Shown here: positions 14,349 through 21,317 of the stretch, piece by piece
Layout of the letters: every line of letters starts with the position of its first letter
Numbering within the stretch: position 1 is the stretch's first letter
Origin: a virus
IMG/VR virus record: IMGVR_UViG_3300011116_000325
Span: 1-41,797 of that record
Length of the DNA stretch: 41,797 bases
Reading direction: 5' to 3' (one strand)
The notes under the pieces: generated by a model
Database searches by the model: none
The model's input: only the letters and a program-made list of their open reading frames with translations
What the model was told of the DNA's origin: nothing
Made by a program: the position numbers and the translations under genes

Positions 14349-14701
14349 TGACAACACCATCCAAACGCAAGGGTTCGCAGTACGAACGTGACGTAGTTAA
14401 GTGGCTCATTAGTATGGGCTATCCGTGTGCTGAACGAGCTTATGGTGCTGGTCGTCATGATGACGTTGGCGATATTGATGGCATTGATGGTGTTGTTATA
14501 GAATGCAAGAATGAAAAACGCATCAACATCCCTGGTTATCTAAAAGAACTTGAGGATGAAATGATTCATGCGGATGCGGAAACAGGAGTTGTGCTAATAA
14601 AAAAGCGTGGCACATCTAATATCTCAGAGTCGTATGCAGTAATGCCTGCGGAACTCTGGGTGAATCTGCTAAAACAGGCAGGTTACAATGGACATCAGTG
14701 A
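14348..14701 (+). CDS. Hjc-like Holliday-junction resolvase
   Basis: 117 residues. RKGSQYERDVVKWLISMGY (Glu13), GAGRHDDVGDIDGI (Asp42) and GVVIECKNEKRINI (Glu52, Lys54) form the archaeal-Hjc-type PD-(D/E)XK active site with a basic N-terminus. It should resolve branched DNA before packaging, overlapping in role with endonuclease VII at 16938. Start overlaps the previous stop. Confidence 0.85.
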   Translation: MTTPSKRKGSQYERDVVKWLISMGYPCAERAYGAGRHDDVGDIDGIDGVVIECKNEKRINIPGYLKELEDEMIHADAETGVVLIKKRGTSNISESYAVMPAELWVNLLKQAGYNGHQ

Positions 14702-14739
14702 AGCTGTGACAGAGTTTCACAAAATGAAAAGAGGTAACT

Positions 14740-15120
14740 ATGCGGTTAGTGATAGTGACTATAGTTGGAATGATGCTGCCGATAGCAGCACCAGCCCAAG
14801 CATTATCGCCAGCACTTACATTCGAGAAGAAGTTGTCCGTAGTTACGGACAAAAAGGAACGAGTGGAGTTGGCGCTAACGCAAGTCACAACCAACAAACG
14901 CGAGGCTCAGTGTGCAATTCAGATTGCATACAAGGAGAGCCGATACAACGTGGACTCCTACAACAAATCGAGTGGAGCACGTGGAGTATGGCAATTACTC
15001 TGGGCAAAACCAGAGTGGTCATTACTCAAACAAACAGAGGAAGCACACAAGTATGTGCTACATCGATACGACACTTGGTGCGAAGCGTACAGGTTTCACC
15101 AGGAAAGGAATTGGTATTAG
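14740..15120 (+). CDS. Secreted transglycosylase-like protein
   Basis: 126 residues. Signal peptide at about 1-21 (RLVIVTIVGMMLPIAAPAQA, Ala-x-Ala cut site). The mature part has IAYKESRYN (catalytic-type Glu66) and SSGARGVWQLLWA (79-88), the Glu and GxxQ elements of SLT/lysozyme-like lytic transglycosylases. It is shorter than usual and lacks the later conserved Asn/Tyr region, so it may be minimal. It sits in the replication module, not with the holins, so it could act early or modify the wall. Ribosome site agaggt. Confidence 0.75.
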   Translation: MRLVIVTIVGMMLPIAAPAQALSPALTFEKKLSVVTDKKERVELALTQVTTNKREAQCAIQIAYKESRYNVDSYNKSSGARGVWQLLWAKPEWSLLKQTEEAHKYVLHRYDTWCEAYRFHQERNWY

Positions 15121-15123
15121 GTC

Positions 15124-15453
15124 ATGAACCAACCCGAATTTCTTGAAGCAGTCTTTCGTCATTATGGATTAGACCTACCGTTAGGTGGGGACAAATCCAT
15201 CTTTTGTCCTGTACATGATGACTCGCATAAGTCTGCTTCGGTTAATTCGGAGAAGGGTGTCTGGGTATGTTATGCATGCAGCGGACGTGGCGCTGGTATA
15301 CAGATTGTCATGGCTCGTGAAAACTTAACATACTCAGACGCTCGCAAATGGGCAGAGAAGAACATAGGTAAGGAGGCGAAGAGCGCAGCTCCGACTCGTG
15401 GACGCAAGTCCAGCAGTCGTTGGACTCCACCTAGATTGAGGTCAGTTAGATGA
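15124..15453 (+). CDS. Primase, zinc-finger domain only (split primase)
   Basis: 109 residues with the CHC2 pattern CPVH (28-31) and CYAC (49-52), plus RGAGIQIVMARENLTYSDA as in DnaG N-terminal domains. It ends in a basic tail (PTRGRKSSSRWTPPRLRSVR). The TOPRIM part is a separate gene at 15980; the intervening gene is an Ntn-hydrolase. It presumably reads primer start sites for the catalytic subunit. ATGA overlap with the next gene. Confidence 0.85.
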   Translation: MNQPEFLEAVFRHYGLDLPLGGDKSIFCPVHDDSHKSASVNSEKGVWVCYACSGRGAGIQIVMARENLTYSDARKWAEKNIGKEAKSAAPTRGRKSSSRWTPPRLRSVR

Positions 15454-15983
15454 CAACAATCATTGGTATTCAAGAACCAGACGGCTGCTTGATTGCAGCC
15501 GATAGTAGAACTACAACTGAGAAGGGTCGCCCTTACTCACATCCAATCGTAACTAAGATTACTAAACGCGGTAAGTTTCTAATCGCTGGTGCTGGCACAA
15601 CTCAGCCGTGTGACATTGTCCAACACATATGGAAACCACCAGCTATACCAGCTAATACAAAAGACATCTATCACTTTATGATTACAACTGTCATCCCAAG
15701 CATGCGTGAATGCTTACGTGATAACGGATTCGTTCACGATGAGAAGACAGATGAATATGAATTTTTATTTTTAATGGCTGTGAACGGAACCATCTATGAG
15801 GTAGATGATACGTACTCAGTCTTCCTACGCGATGATGGCATCTATGGCTTAGGTTCTGGGTCTTCCTACGCCATAGGTGCTATCGCATCTGGTGCAAACT
15901 GGAAGAAAGCGCTGCAGATTGCAGCAAAAAATGATGTGTATACTGCTCCTCCTTTCGTAGTGCATAGGCAGGAAAAGAAATGA
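15450..15983 (+). CDS. HslV/proteasome-beta-like Ntn-hydrolase
   Basis: 177 residues. The N-terminus MTTIIGI would expose a catalytic Thr after Met removal. Numbering from that Thr gives Asp17 in LIAADSRT and Lys35 in IVTKITK, matching Asp17/Lys33 of HslV; FLIAGAGTTQP and YGLGSGSSYAIGAI match the Gly-rich strands. The C-terminus (ALQIAAKNDVYTAPPF) corresponds to the last helix and strand. No unfoldase gene is seen, so it would act alone or with a host ATPase. It overlaps the primase genes by 4 bp on both sides. Confidence 0.85.
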   Translation: MTTIIGIQEPDGCLIAADSRTTTEKGRPYSHPIVTKITKRGKFLIAGAGTTQPCDIVQHIWKPPAIPANTKDIYHFMITTVIPSMRECLRDNGFVHDEKTDEYEFLFLMAVNGTIYEVDDTYSVFLRDDGIYGLGSGSSYAIGAIASGANWKKALQIAAKNDVYTAPPFVVHRQEKK

Positions 15984-16627
15984 AACCAAATCAAAAGCTT
16001 ATAGACCTTTGGACTAAGGCAGCCAACACATATCACGAAACCCTTGCTGGTTCACCAGCCGAGGCATACCTAGAGAAGCGTGGCATCCTTGACGGAGCCG
16101 AACGATTCAAGCTTGGGTATGTGGTTGACCCAGCACCTGGGCATGAGGATAGATTGAAGCATCACTTGTCTATCCCATACATAACCGAGTCTGGAGTTGT
16201 TGGGTTTAAGTTCCGCCGTATAGATGACGGTGACCCAAAGTATATGATTCCTACTGGTCAGAAGCACCACCTATATAACGTCAGTGCTATCCTTCATGCA
16301 GTCCATGAAGTACTGATTGTGGAAGGAGAGATTGATGCGATATCTGCTACCCTTGCTGGTCATCCTGCTGTCGCTGTGGCTGGTGTTAATGCTTGGAAGC
16401 CTCACTTTAGCCGTTGTTTTGACGGCATTGGTCGTGTGGTTATAGCCACCGATAATGATGTTAAAGAAGATGGGTCTAACCCAGGGCAGGAATTAGCCCG
16501 CCGTTTATCTGATGCAATACCTCAAGCCATCCGCGTGTCGCTACCGCCTGATAGCGACATCAACAGTATAATTGTCAGCCAAGGAGCTCAAGCGTTAACT
16601 AAGTTGATTAACGCACTGGATGAATAG
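15980..16627 (+). CDS. Primase, TOPRIM catalytic domain (split primase)
   Basis: 215 residues. N-terminal DnaG-type AEAYLEKRGI and FKLGYVVDP, a substrate region with GVVGFKFRRIDD, then TOPRIM motifs VLIVEGEIDAISA (Glu115) and VVIATDNDVKEDG (Asp158, Asp160). The C-terminus has VSLPPDSDINSII. It has no zinc finger of its own; that is encoded at 15124. Makes RNA primers for replication by a host polymerase, as no DNA polymerase gene is present. Confidence 0.88.
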   Translation: MKPNQKLIDLWTKAANTYHETLAGSPAEAYLEKRGILDGAERFKLGYVVDPAPGHEDRLKHHLSIPYITESGVVGFKFRRIDDGDPKYMIPTGQKHHLYNVSAILHAVHEVLIVEGEIDAISATLAGHPAVAVAGVNAWKPHFSRCFDGIGRVVIATDNDVKEDGSNPGQELARRLSDAIPQAIRVSLPPDSDINSIIVSQGAQALTKLINALDE

Positions 16628-16636
16628 AGGGGCTCG

Positions 16637-16957
16637 TTGTCTGAAGATACTACCATCCTGCAATTCGAAGAGGATGCACAAAAAATCTACGATGAATTGC
16701 TTGCGATTCTAGTAAAGAAACAAATTGATTATGGTCCATACAACATCTGGCATGCGCCAGGTGGCGCAACCAATGGGCTGATGGTACGCATGTCGGACAA
16801 GATAGAGAGATTAAAGAATCTTATCTATAGTCCTAAGTCAGATAAACCTAAGAACGAATCTCTTGAAGATTCGTTTGTTGACCTGGCTAACTATGCCATC
16901 ATCGCACTAATGGTACAGCGTGGAGTGTGGGCTAAGTATGCCGAGAAACAGAAATAA
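16637..16957 (+). CDS. DUF1599 / MazG-like all-alpha protein
   Basis: 106 residues, TTG start after gagggg. Helical pattern IYDELLAILVKKQIDYG, LMVRMSDKIERLKNLIY and ESLEDSFVDLANYAIIAL matches the nucleotide-modification-associated domain 1 (DUF1599), related to MazG pyrophosphohydrolases; the acidic ESLED/VDLANY residues would bind Mg. It could clean or alter the nucleotide pool. The 3' end overlaps the endonuclease VII gene by 20 bp. Confidence 0.75.
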   Translation: MSEDTTILQFEEDAQKIYDELLAILVKKQIDYGPYNIWHAPGGATNGLMVRMSDKIERLKNLIYSPKSDKPKNESLEDSFVDLANYAIIALMVQRGVWAKYAEKQK

Positions 16958-17228
16958 AACTTACGAAGAGCAGCGTATCTCCCGCATCCGTATGTACGGA
17001 ATCAGCGTGGAAGATTACGAACGTATGCTTGAAGAACAAGATGGTGGTTGCCACATCTGTGGCAAGAAGCCAGAAGGCAAGCGAGCTCTTGACATAGACC
17101 ACGACCATGCAACTGGCAAGGTGCGTGGCTTGCTTTGTTCCAATCATAATCGTGCTCTTGGTTTACTCAATGATGATATTAAATTAATGCTTAGGTCTGT
17201 TGAGTACTTGGTGAAATCCCTTGACTAA
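16938..17228 (+). CDS. Recombination endonuclease VII (HNH)
   Basis: 96 residues from ATG 16938. Zinc pairs CHICG (Cys38, Cys41) and CSNH (Cys67, His70) flank DIDHDHATGKVRGLL with the catalytic His, and NRALGLLNDD follows; this is the T4 gp49-type core. It cleaves four-way junctions during packaging or degrades host DNA. An in-frame ATG at 16920 would lengthen it by six residues and deepen the overlap. Confidence 0.88.
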   Translation: MPRNRNKTYEEQRISRIRMYGISVEDYERMLEEQDGGCHICGKKPEGKRALDIDHDHATGKVRGLLCSNHNRALGLLNDDIKLMLRSVEYLVKSLD

Positions 17229-17859
17229 CTTAGATAAAGACCACGAGATTTGGTCTGCAATCAATGACATAACAAGCACGATTGCTTGGGGTATCTCGAA
17301 GAGATATCACAGATTCGTTGAGCTTGAAGATGTCAAGCAGGCTATGAATGAATACGCTTGGAAACGTAAAGATAAAGTATCCGAGTACCTAATGCGTGAG
17401 GGTGAAGTCGAACGCAAACAAGGATACAAAGCGTTCAGTACGTTCATTCGTAGGGCAGGCGAGCGATACGCTCGCAAGGAGAAAGCTCGTGCGCTTGGCT
17501 ATGAGCTGGGCGATGAGTACTTCTACCGCCTGGCTATGATTGAAACTCTTATCAAGGTGCTTGGCTCAGATGATGCTCACCTATCTAACCAAGTGATGGA
17601 CCCAGATATCCATGGCGTGAAAGCTAAGCGTCAAGCTAGCGAAGGTAACAACCTACTGGCTATGCTGGCTGACGTAGACAGAGCAATGAAGAAGCTAGAC
17701 TTACGTACACATCAGATATTAAAAACTAAATATGCAACCGATGCACCTCTTGCTGAGATTGCAAAAGAGTGGGACATCTCTCCACAAAGAGTGGAGCAGA
17801 TTATCAACAAGGGACTAAGAGATATAACTGAGTATCTCGGAGGGGCAACACCATACTAA
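17221..17859 (+). CDS. Sigma-factor-like protein
   Basis: 212 residues, TTG start overlapping the previous stop region. The N-terminal half is helical with a region-2-like arrangement (IAWGISKRYHRFVELEDVKQ). The C-terminal part, KLDLRTHQILKTKYATDAPL followed by AEIAKEWDISPQRVEQIINK, is a clear sigma region-4 helix-turn-helix. Likely redirects host RNA polymerase to phage promoters, for example the late module, which has no phage RNA polymerase. Stop overlaps the next start. Confidence 0.75.
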   Translation: MTNLDKDHEIWSAINDITSTIAWGISKRYHRFVELEDVKQAMNEYAWKRKDKVSEYLMREGEVERKQGYKAFSTFIRRAGERYARKEKARALGYELGDEYFYRLAMIETLIKVLGSDDAHLSNQVMDPDIHGVKAKRQASEGNNLLAMLADVDRAMKKLDLRTHQILKTKYATDAPLAEIAKEWDISPQRVEQIINKGLRDITEYLGGATPY

Positions 17860-18026
17860 TGAAGAAGAAAGCATTTTGGAAAACAACTAACCCAAAGAAG
17901 ACATCGACACCATTGACACCAGAAGAGAAAGCTCAGGCACGTGCTCGTGCTAAAGCTGCTGGTCGTCCATACCCAAACCTAATAGACAACGCTGCAGTTG
18001 CGCGAAAGAAAAAGAAGAAGGGCTAA
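17859..18026 (+). CDS. Small basic protein, unknown function
   Basis: 55 residues between TAATG overlaps. It reads MKKKAFWKTTNPKKTSTPL, then TPEEKAQARARAKAAGRPYP and NLIDNAAVARKKKKK. The central AxARAKAAGRPYPNLIDN pattern recurs in small actinophage proteins; function unknown, possibly nucleic-acid binding. Confidence 0.7.
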   Translation: MKKKAFWKTTNPKKTSTPLTPEEKAQARARAKAAGRPYPNLIDNAAVARKKKKKG

Positions 18027-18196
18027 TGCCTACATACGAATACGAATGTAGAGAATGTTCGTTCAAGAAAGAATTCAATATACATTTCGAAGTTGGTCCT
18101 GACTGCGACCAGTGTCATCGAACTATGACACGTGTGTGGACAGCACCAGGTATCCAGTTCAAGGGAACTGGGTGGGGAGGAAATCACAATGGGTAA
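18026..18196 (+). CDS. FmdB-type zinc-ribbon protein
   Basis: 56 residues. MPTYEYECRECSFKKEF and GPDCDQCHRTMTRV carry two CxxC pairs in the FmdB/putative-regulator zinc-ribbon arrangement; the end GIQFKGTGWGG is also typical. Likely regulates transcription or translation, but family function is poorly known. It overlaps the glycosyltransferase gene by 8 bp. Confidence 0.85.
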   Translation: MPTYEYECRECSFKKEFNIHFEVGPDCDQCHRTMTRVWTAPGIQFKGTGWGGNHNG

Positions 18197-19004
18197 GTCG
18201 GGCAACCCTGCGAAGCGAGCTGTTACCAGCGAATCTAATGACCAGATAATGGTCTGTTGGTGTGATAATGGAACAGTCGATGGCAAGTTTATGGAAGGCG
18301 TGGTGTACACGCTATTAACTGCTGGGCTACCTATTACTAGCGCACAACGTGTGCAAGGTAATCAGATAGGCAGGCAACGTCAGACTGCATTCGATGTCTG
18401 GCATACCAAGACTAACTTTGATTGGTTACTCTGGGTTGATAGCGATATCGTTCTTACGAACGAAGCTCTCAAGTTAGTGTGGGACTCAGCTCATAAAGTC
18501 GAACGACCTGTTGTTAGCGGAACTTACTTCATCTCTAAGCAGATGGAGAGTTCAATCATGCAGCCATATCCTGCGCTGTTCATGGCACATGAGGATGACA
18601 AGTACCTAATGTCTTACGTCCATCCCCTGCCATTCAACCAGTTGTTGAAGGTTGATTACGCTGGGTTTGGATTCTTGCTTATGCATCGGTCAGTGGCTGA
18701 CAAGATGCGTCAATTCCATGGCGATGGTTCATTCTTTATTGAGTCAATGGATGAAGCGAACAAGGATAAGGATACATTTATCGGTGAGGACATCCAGTTC
18801 TTTATGAAGATGAGAGAGGCTGGCATTCCACTTCATGCACATACTGGTGCAACAGTAAAGCACATGAAGAGATTTGCATTCGATGAAGAGTTCTATAAGT
18901 TGTATTGGGCTACGATGCTGAACAGTATGCAGGCTCAGGCGCGTAAAGAAAAAGAGGCGGAGGCACAAGCCCCCGCCTCTTCGGATGGTACTAGTTCAAG
19001 CTGA
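18189..19004 (+). CDS. GT2-like glycosyltransferase
   Basis: 271 residues; ATG 18189 preceded by gggagg is chosen over an upstream in-frame ATG. GT-A motifs: DWLLWVDSDIVLT with DSD at 84-86 (metal/NDP-sugar site), YAGFGFLLMHRSV, and GEDIQFFMKMREAGIPLHAH with GED (acceptor base). The C-terminus is Ala/Glu-rich. It may glycosylate DNA, a virion protein or host wall. Its 3' end contains the leftward terminator and overlaps the convergent gene by 14 bp. Confidence 0.85.
   Translation: MGKSGNPAKRAVTSESNDQIMVCWCDNGTVDGKFMEGVVYTLLTAGLPITSAQRVQGNQIGRQRQTAFDVWHTKTNFDWLLWVDSDIVLTNEALKLVWDSAHKVERPVVSGTYFISKQMESSIMQPYPALFMAHEDDKYLMSYVHPLPFNQLLKVDYAGFGFLLMHRSVADKMRQFHGDGSFFIESMDEANKDKDTFIGEDIQFFMKMREAGIPLHAHTGATVKHMKRFAFDEEFYKLYWATMLNSMQAQARKEKEAEAQAPASSDGTSSS
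18952..18981 (-). terminator. Leftward terminator inside the glycosyltransferase 3' end
   Basis: AAGAGGCGG (18952-18960) pairs with CCGCCTCTT (18973-18981) over 12 bases. Read leftward, the stem is followed by TTTTTCTTTACG, a proper U-tract; read rightward, no T run follows. It therefore ends the leftward accessory operon within the coding sequence of the facing gene. Confidence 0.75.
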
Positions 19005-19134
19005 TGCGTGAGAAGAACTCACGCTGAACTTGGTCAGCGTTCTTGCATAACTGATACATCTCTTGCTCACCTTTACGTTTGCCTATGCGATAGGCAACGT
19101 ACGCAGTGATGGCGATGTAAGCAATCGTCCACAT
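18991..19134 (-). CDS. Small membrane protein, unknown function
   Basis: 47 residues. N-terminal hydrophobic helix MWTIAYIAITAYVAY, then RIGKRKGEQEMYQLCKN, giving one membrane span with a cytoplasmic basic tail. Start overlaps the upstream gene's stop (TAATG); last gene of the leftward operon. Its stop lies 14 bp inside the convergent glycosyltransferase gene. Confidence 0.7.
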   Translation of the reverse strand: MWTIAYIAITAYVAYRIGKRKGEQEMYQLCKNADQVQREFFSRISLN

Positions 19135-19454
19135 TATTTTGCTCCAATCCGTTCGAGTAGTTTGTCTGGTTGTTCAAGGTGAACAACGACTGCTCGTCCA
19201 CCTTCTGCATCTACACCTGATAAGTTCTTCATGAACTTTTCAACCTGTAGTTTTGTACTGAACTCACCCCACGCCTGGACTGGAGCCCAACGTGCTAGTT
19301 GTGCTACGAGTATGTAGGACTCACGTTTGAATCTGGATTCATCCAGAGCCTCGATGATTTCTACTGCTAGTTCCGCAGCACTTTCGGAGTTAGTGTTGTC
19401 AGGGTCAAGCAAGTTTGCAACCAACTTGATTTCCGTCGGACGTGGACGTGCCAT
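19134..19454 (-). CDS. Conserved hypothetical protein
   Basis: 106 residues from ATG 19454, which overlaps the preceding stop; an upstream in-frame ATG at 19472 is less likely. Begins MARPRPTEIKLVANLLDPD, then a helical ELAVEIIEALDESRF and QLARWAPVQAWGEF. The arrangement resembles conserved actinophage proteins of unknown role. Confidence 0.75.
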   Translation of the reverse strand: MARPRPTEIKLVANLLDPDNTNSESAAELAVEIIEALDESRFKRESYILVAQLARWAPVQAWGEFSTKLQVEKFMKNLSGVDAEGGRAVVVHLEQPDKLLERIGAK

Positions 19455-19585
19455 CAGTATTCCTTCATGCACTGCACGTACTTCTGATGAATCATCAGCG
19501 CTTCACGTGCTTCGGCTTCTGTGTGTCGTTCGATTTCTGCGTTGCAATAAGAGCAGATAAGAATGACACTAGTTAGATGTATCAT
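19454..19585 (-). CDS. Tiny Cys-containing protein
   Basis: 43 residues, MIHLTSVILICSYCNAEIE and then a charged helix with HTEAEAREALMIHQ and a final Cys. One CxxC pair. Bracketed by ATGA overlaps on both sides, the main support for it being real. Function unknown. Confidence 0.65.
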   Translation of the reverse strand: MIHLTSVILICSYCNAEIERHTEAEAREALMIHQKYVQCMKEY

Positions 19586-19812
19586 GCTTCTTTCCTTTCC
19601 TTGTGTTCCTTATAGTAAAGCTCGCACACATCACCATCAATCATATGGTAATGCATGTGAGCGCCAGACATGAAGAGGACTTCGTCCTCGTCATCTCCTA
19701 ATCCGTAGGAATCGTGATACCCACAGTACCAAGTCCAGCCCCCGACTGGAACAATCTTTAGTCGGGAGGCTTTGACTTCCAGCGTATTTTTATTCTTTAG
19801 TTTGCCCATCAT
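19582..19812 (-). CDS. Hypothetical protein
   Basis: 76 residues. Basic N-terminus (GKLKNKNTLEVKASRLKIV), then an aromatic/acidic middle (GGWTWYCGYHDSYGLGDDED) and MSGAHMHYHMIDGD; the four histidines and one Cys could bind metal. Overlaps both neighbours. No family recognised. Confidence 0.65.
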   Translation of the reverse strand: MMGKLKNKNTLEVKASRLKIVPVGGWTWYCGYHDSYGLGDDEDEVLFMSGAHMHYHMIDGDVCELYYKEHKERKEA

Positions 19813-20044
19813 TCTCCTCTGGTGCGTAGATGATTACGTCGGTGACAAGCGCCTCGGCATCATCATGCAATGGCTGCTCTATGAGAGCAGGTTCATTGTG
19901 TTTAGTTGAGTAGATGTGTAGATAGTCCAGCGCTTTGAGTATGTACTGCGCCACCCTTGGTGTGAGTTGTGGCTGTACATACTGCGGGTCTAGATGTTTC
20001 TGCAGAGGATTGGGATATTCCTTTGGTTCTTTCCATTGTTTCAC
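19790..20044 (-). CDS. Hypothetical protein
   Basis: 84 residues; starts MKQWKEPKEYPNPLQKHLD, central helix RVAQYILKALDYLHIYST, acidic C-terminus. The start overlaps the DUF932 gene's stop and the end overlaps the next gene by 23 bp. Unknown function. Confidence 0.7.
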   Translation of the reverse strand: MKQWKEPKEYPNPLQKHLDPQYVQPQLTPRVAQYILKALDYLHIYSTKHNEPALIEQPLHDDAEALVTDVIIYAPEENDGQTKE

Positions 20045-21009
20045 GCTACCTCCTGTGTTACTAGGTCAAGAGCTTTGCTCTTGAGTCGGTCATACTTGCC
20101 AGCGATTACACGTTCTGCACGAGTAGCCTCTGACTTGTGTGAGTTCCAGTCAAGGTACTCGACGATTGCTTGGAACGCACCGAACGCAGTACCTTTGATG
20201 TTCTCTTGTGTGCTGCTGTGCTGGTAGATATTGAGCGCTGTGTTACGAGCGTCAGTGATACGGTTGTATGTACGTCGTTCACCAGTGCTGAGTTTGAAGT
20301 ACGGTGTCTTCTCGACCAGTGCTGGCATAGTCCACATCTTCTTGAAGATGTCTTCTACTTGTTTGTCTGATACCTCTACGTTGAGTAACTTATCTGCGAT
20401 AAGTTCGTAAGTTTCGATACCTGTGTAGATAACCTGAAGCATGGTACGCATCTGCTCTACCTGCAGTTTGGCGTTGGTCGTATGGTGCAGTGAGTACTTG
20501 CAATCCTTACGGAAGATGCCACTGATTTGGTTGGAGCAGAAGAGTCGGTTGACTACTGGCGTTACACCTAGTGAGCATGAACCATCGTGTGAGGTACGTG
20601 CTAGTAGGTATGCAGCGTGTGGGTCACCTGCAATCTTGACTTCTTTTGGAAGTTCAAGAAGCATCCATACTTGAGCACCACCACGCAGCTCACCTGCGTT
20701 TGCATATCGTGCTTCGCCTGAATCGACCAGTGCATCCAGTGCGGAGAACATCTCTCCATTCTGAAACACCTTGTAACGTGTACCTACAGTACCGAGTGCA
20801 GTCTGTCCGCCATCCTTGTCGGTGCGGATAGTTGCGAATCGGTCAGGCACTTTGATTCGGCTAACGCCCTCGTCGTTTACGGCTAAGGCTTCGAGGTCAG
20901 CCAGTGATACGTGCCAGTCAAGACCAGCCTGTTGTGCTGCGTCTTGTGCGGATGTTGCTGTTACTGCTGAGCCAGCAATACTTGCTGACATTCTGCGTGT
21001 TGTTGTCAT
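20041..21009 (-). CDS. DUF932 / phage-plasmid-like protein
   Basis: 322 residues from ATG 21009 (aaagga upstream). Hallmarks of DUF932: RFATIRTDKDG, LGTVGTRYKVFQNGEMF, ELRGGAQVWMLLELP, LLARTSHDGSCSLGVTPV and VVNRLFCSNQI in that order. Members are common in actinophages and plasmids, without a settled biochemical role. It is the largest leftward gene. A possible promoter, TTGACT (21071-21076) with TACTCT (21046-21051) at 19-bp spacing on the minus strand, lies just upstream. Confidence 0.88.
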   Translation of the reverse strand: MTTTRRMSASIAGSAVTATSAQDAAQQAGLDWHVSLADLEALAVNDEGVSRIKVPDRFATIRTDKDGGQTALGTVGTRYKVFQNGEMFSALDALVDSGEARYANAGELRGGAQVWMLLELPKEVKIAGDPHAAYLLARTSHDGSCSLGVTPVVNRLFCSNQISGIFRKDCKYSLHHTTNAKLQVEQMRTMLQVIYTGIETYELIADKLLNVEVSDKQVEDIFKKMWTMPALVEKTPYFKLSTGERRTYNRITDARNTALNIYQHSSTQENIKGTAFGAFQAIVEYLDWNSHKSEATRAERVIAGKYDRLKSKALDLVTQEVA

Positions 21010-21053
21010 GTGTTTCCTTTCGTTAGTTGGTTGGTTGTATAGGGAAGAGTATC

Positions 21054-21305
21054 TCACGAACGACCAGCGAAGTCAACAATCGCCTGTGAGAGTTCATCAT
21101 GGTAGTGACCTTGCAGTGTGCGTAGCTCGCCTGTTTCAGACCAGAACGCCCACCATGTGACGAATGGGTGAAGGGGAGATTCATCTGCCCATAGGCAGAG
21201 GACTATCCATCCATCGCCGAATGTCCTCTTGATATCGAGGATGACTGCGCCATTGGCGCACTTGTCCCCCCTCTTGGGGGTGCTTTTGATTGCATTGGTT
21301 GTCAT
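21054..21305 (-). CDS. Hypothetical protein
   Basis: 83 residues with good ribosome site (aaagga). Small beta-rich fold suggested by GDKCANGAVILDIKRTFGDG and WIVLCLWADESPLHPFVTWW; ends with YHDELSQAIVDFAGRS. No family recognised. Followed by a 44-bp gap before the DUF932 start. Confidence 0.7.
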   Translation of the reverse strand: MTTNAIKSTPKRGDKCANGAVILDIKRTFGDGWIVLCLWADESPLHPFVTWWAFWSETGELRTLQGHYHDELSQAIVDFAGRS

Positions 21306-21317
21306 GTTGGTTCCTTT

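Noticed and set aside
14688-15146. A 152-codon frame overlapping the transglycosylase-like gene
   Set aside because: Its product has no recognisable motif, while the 14740-15120 frame shows signal peptide and SLT residues; treated as a shadow.
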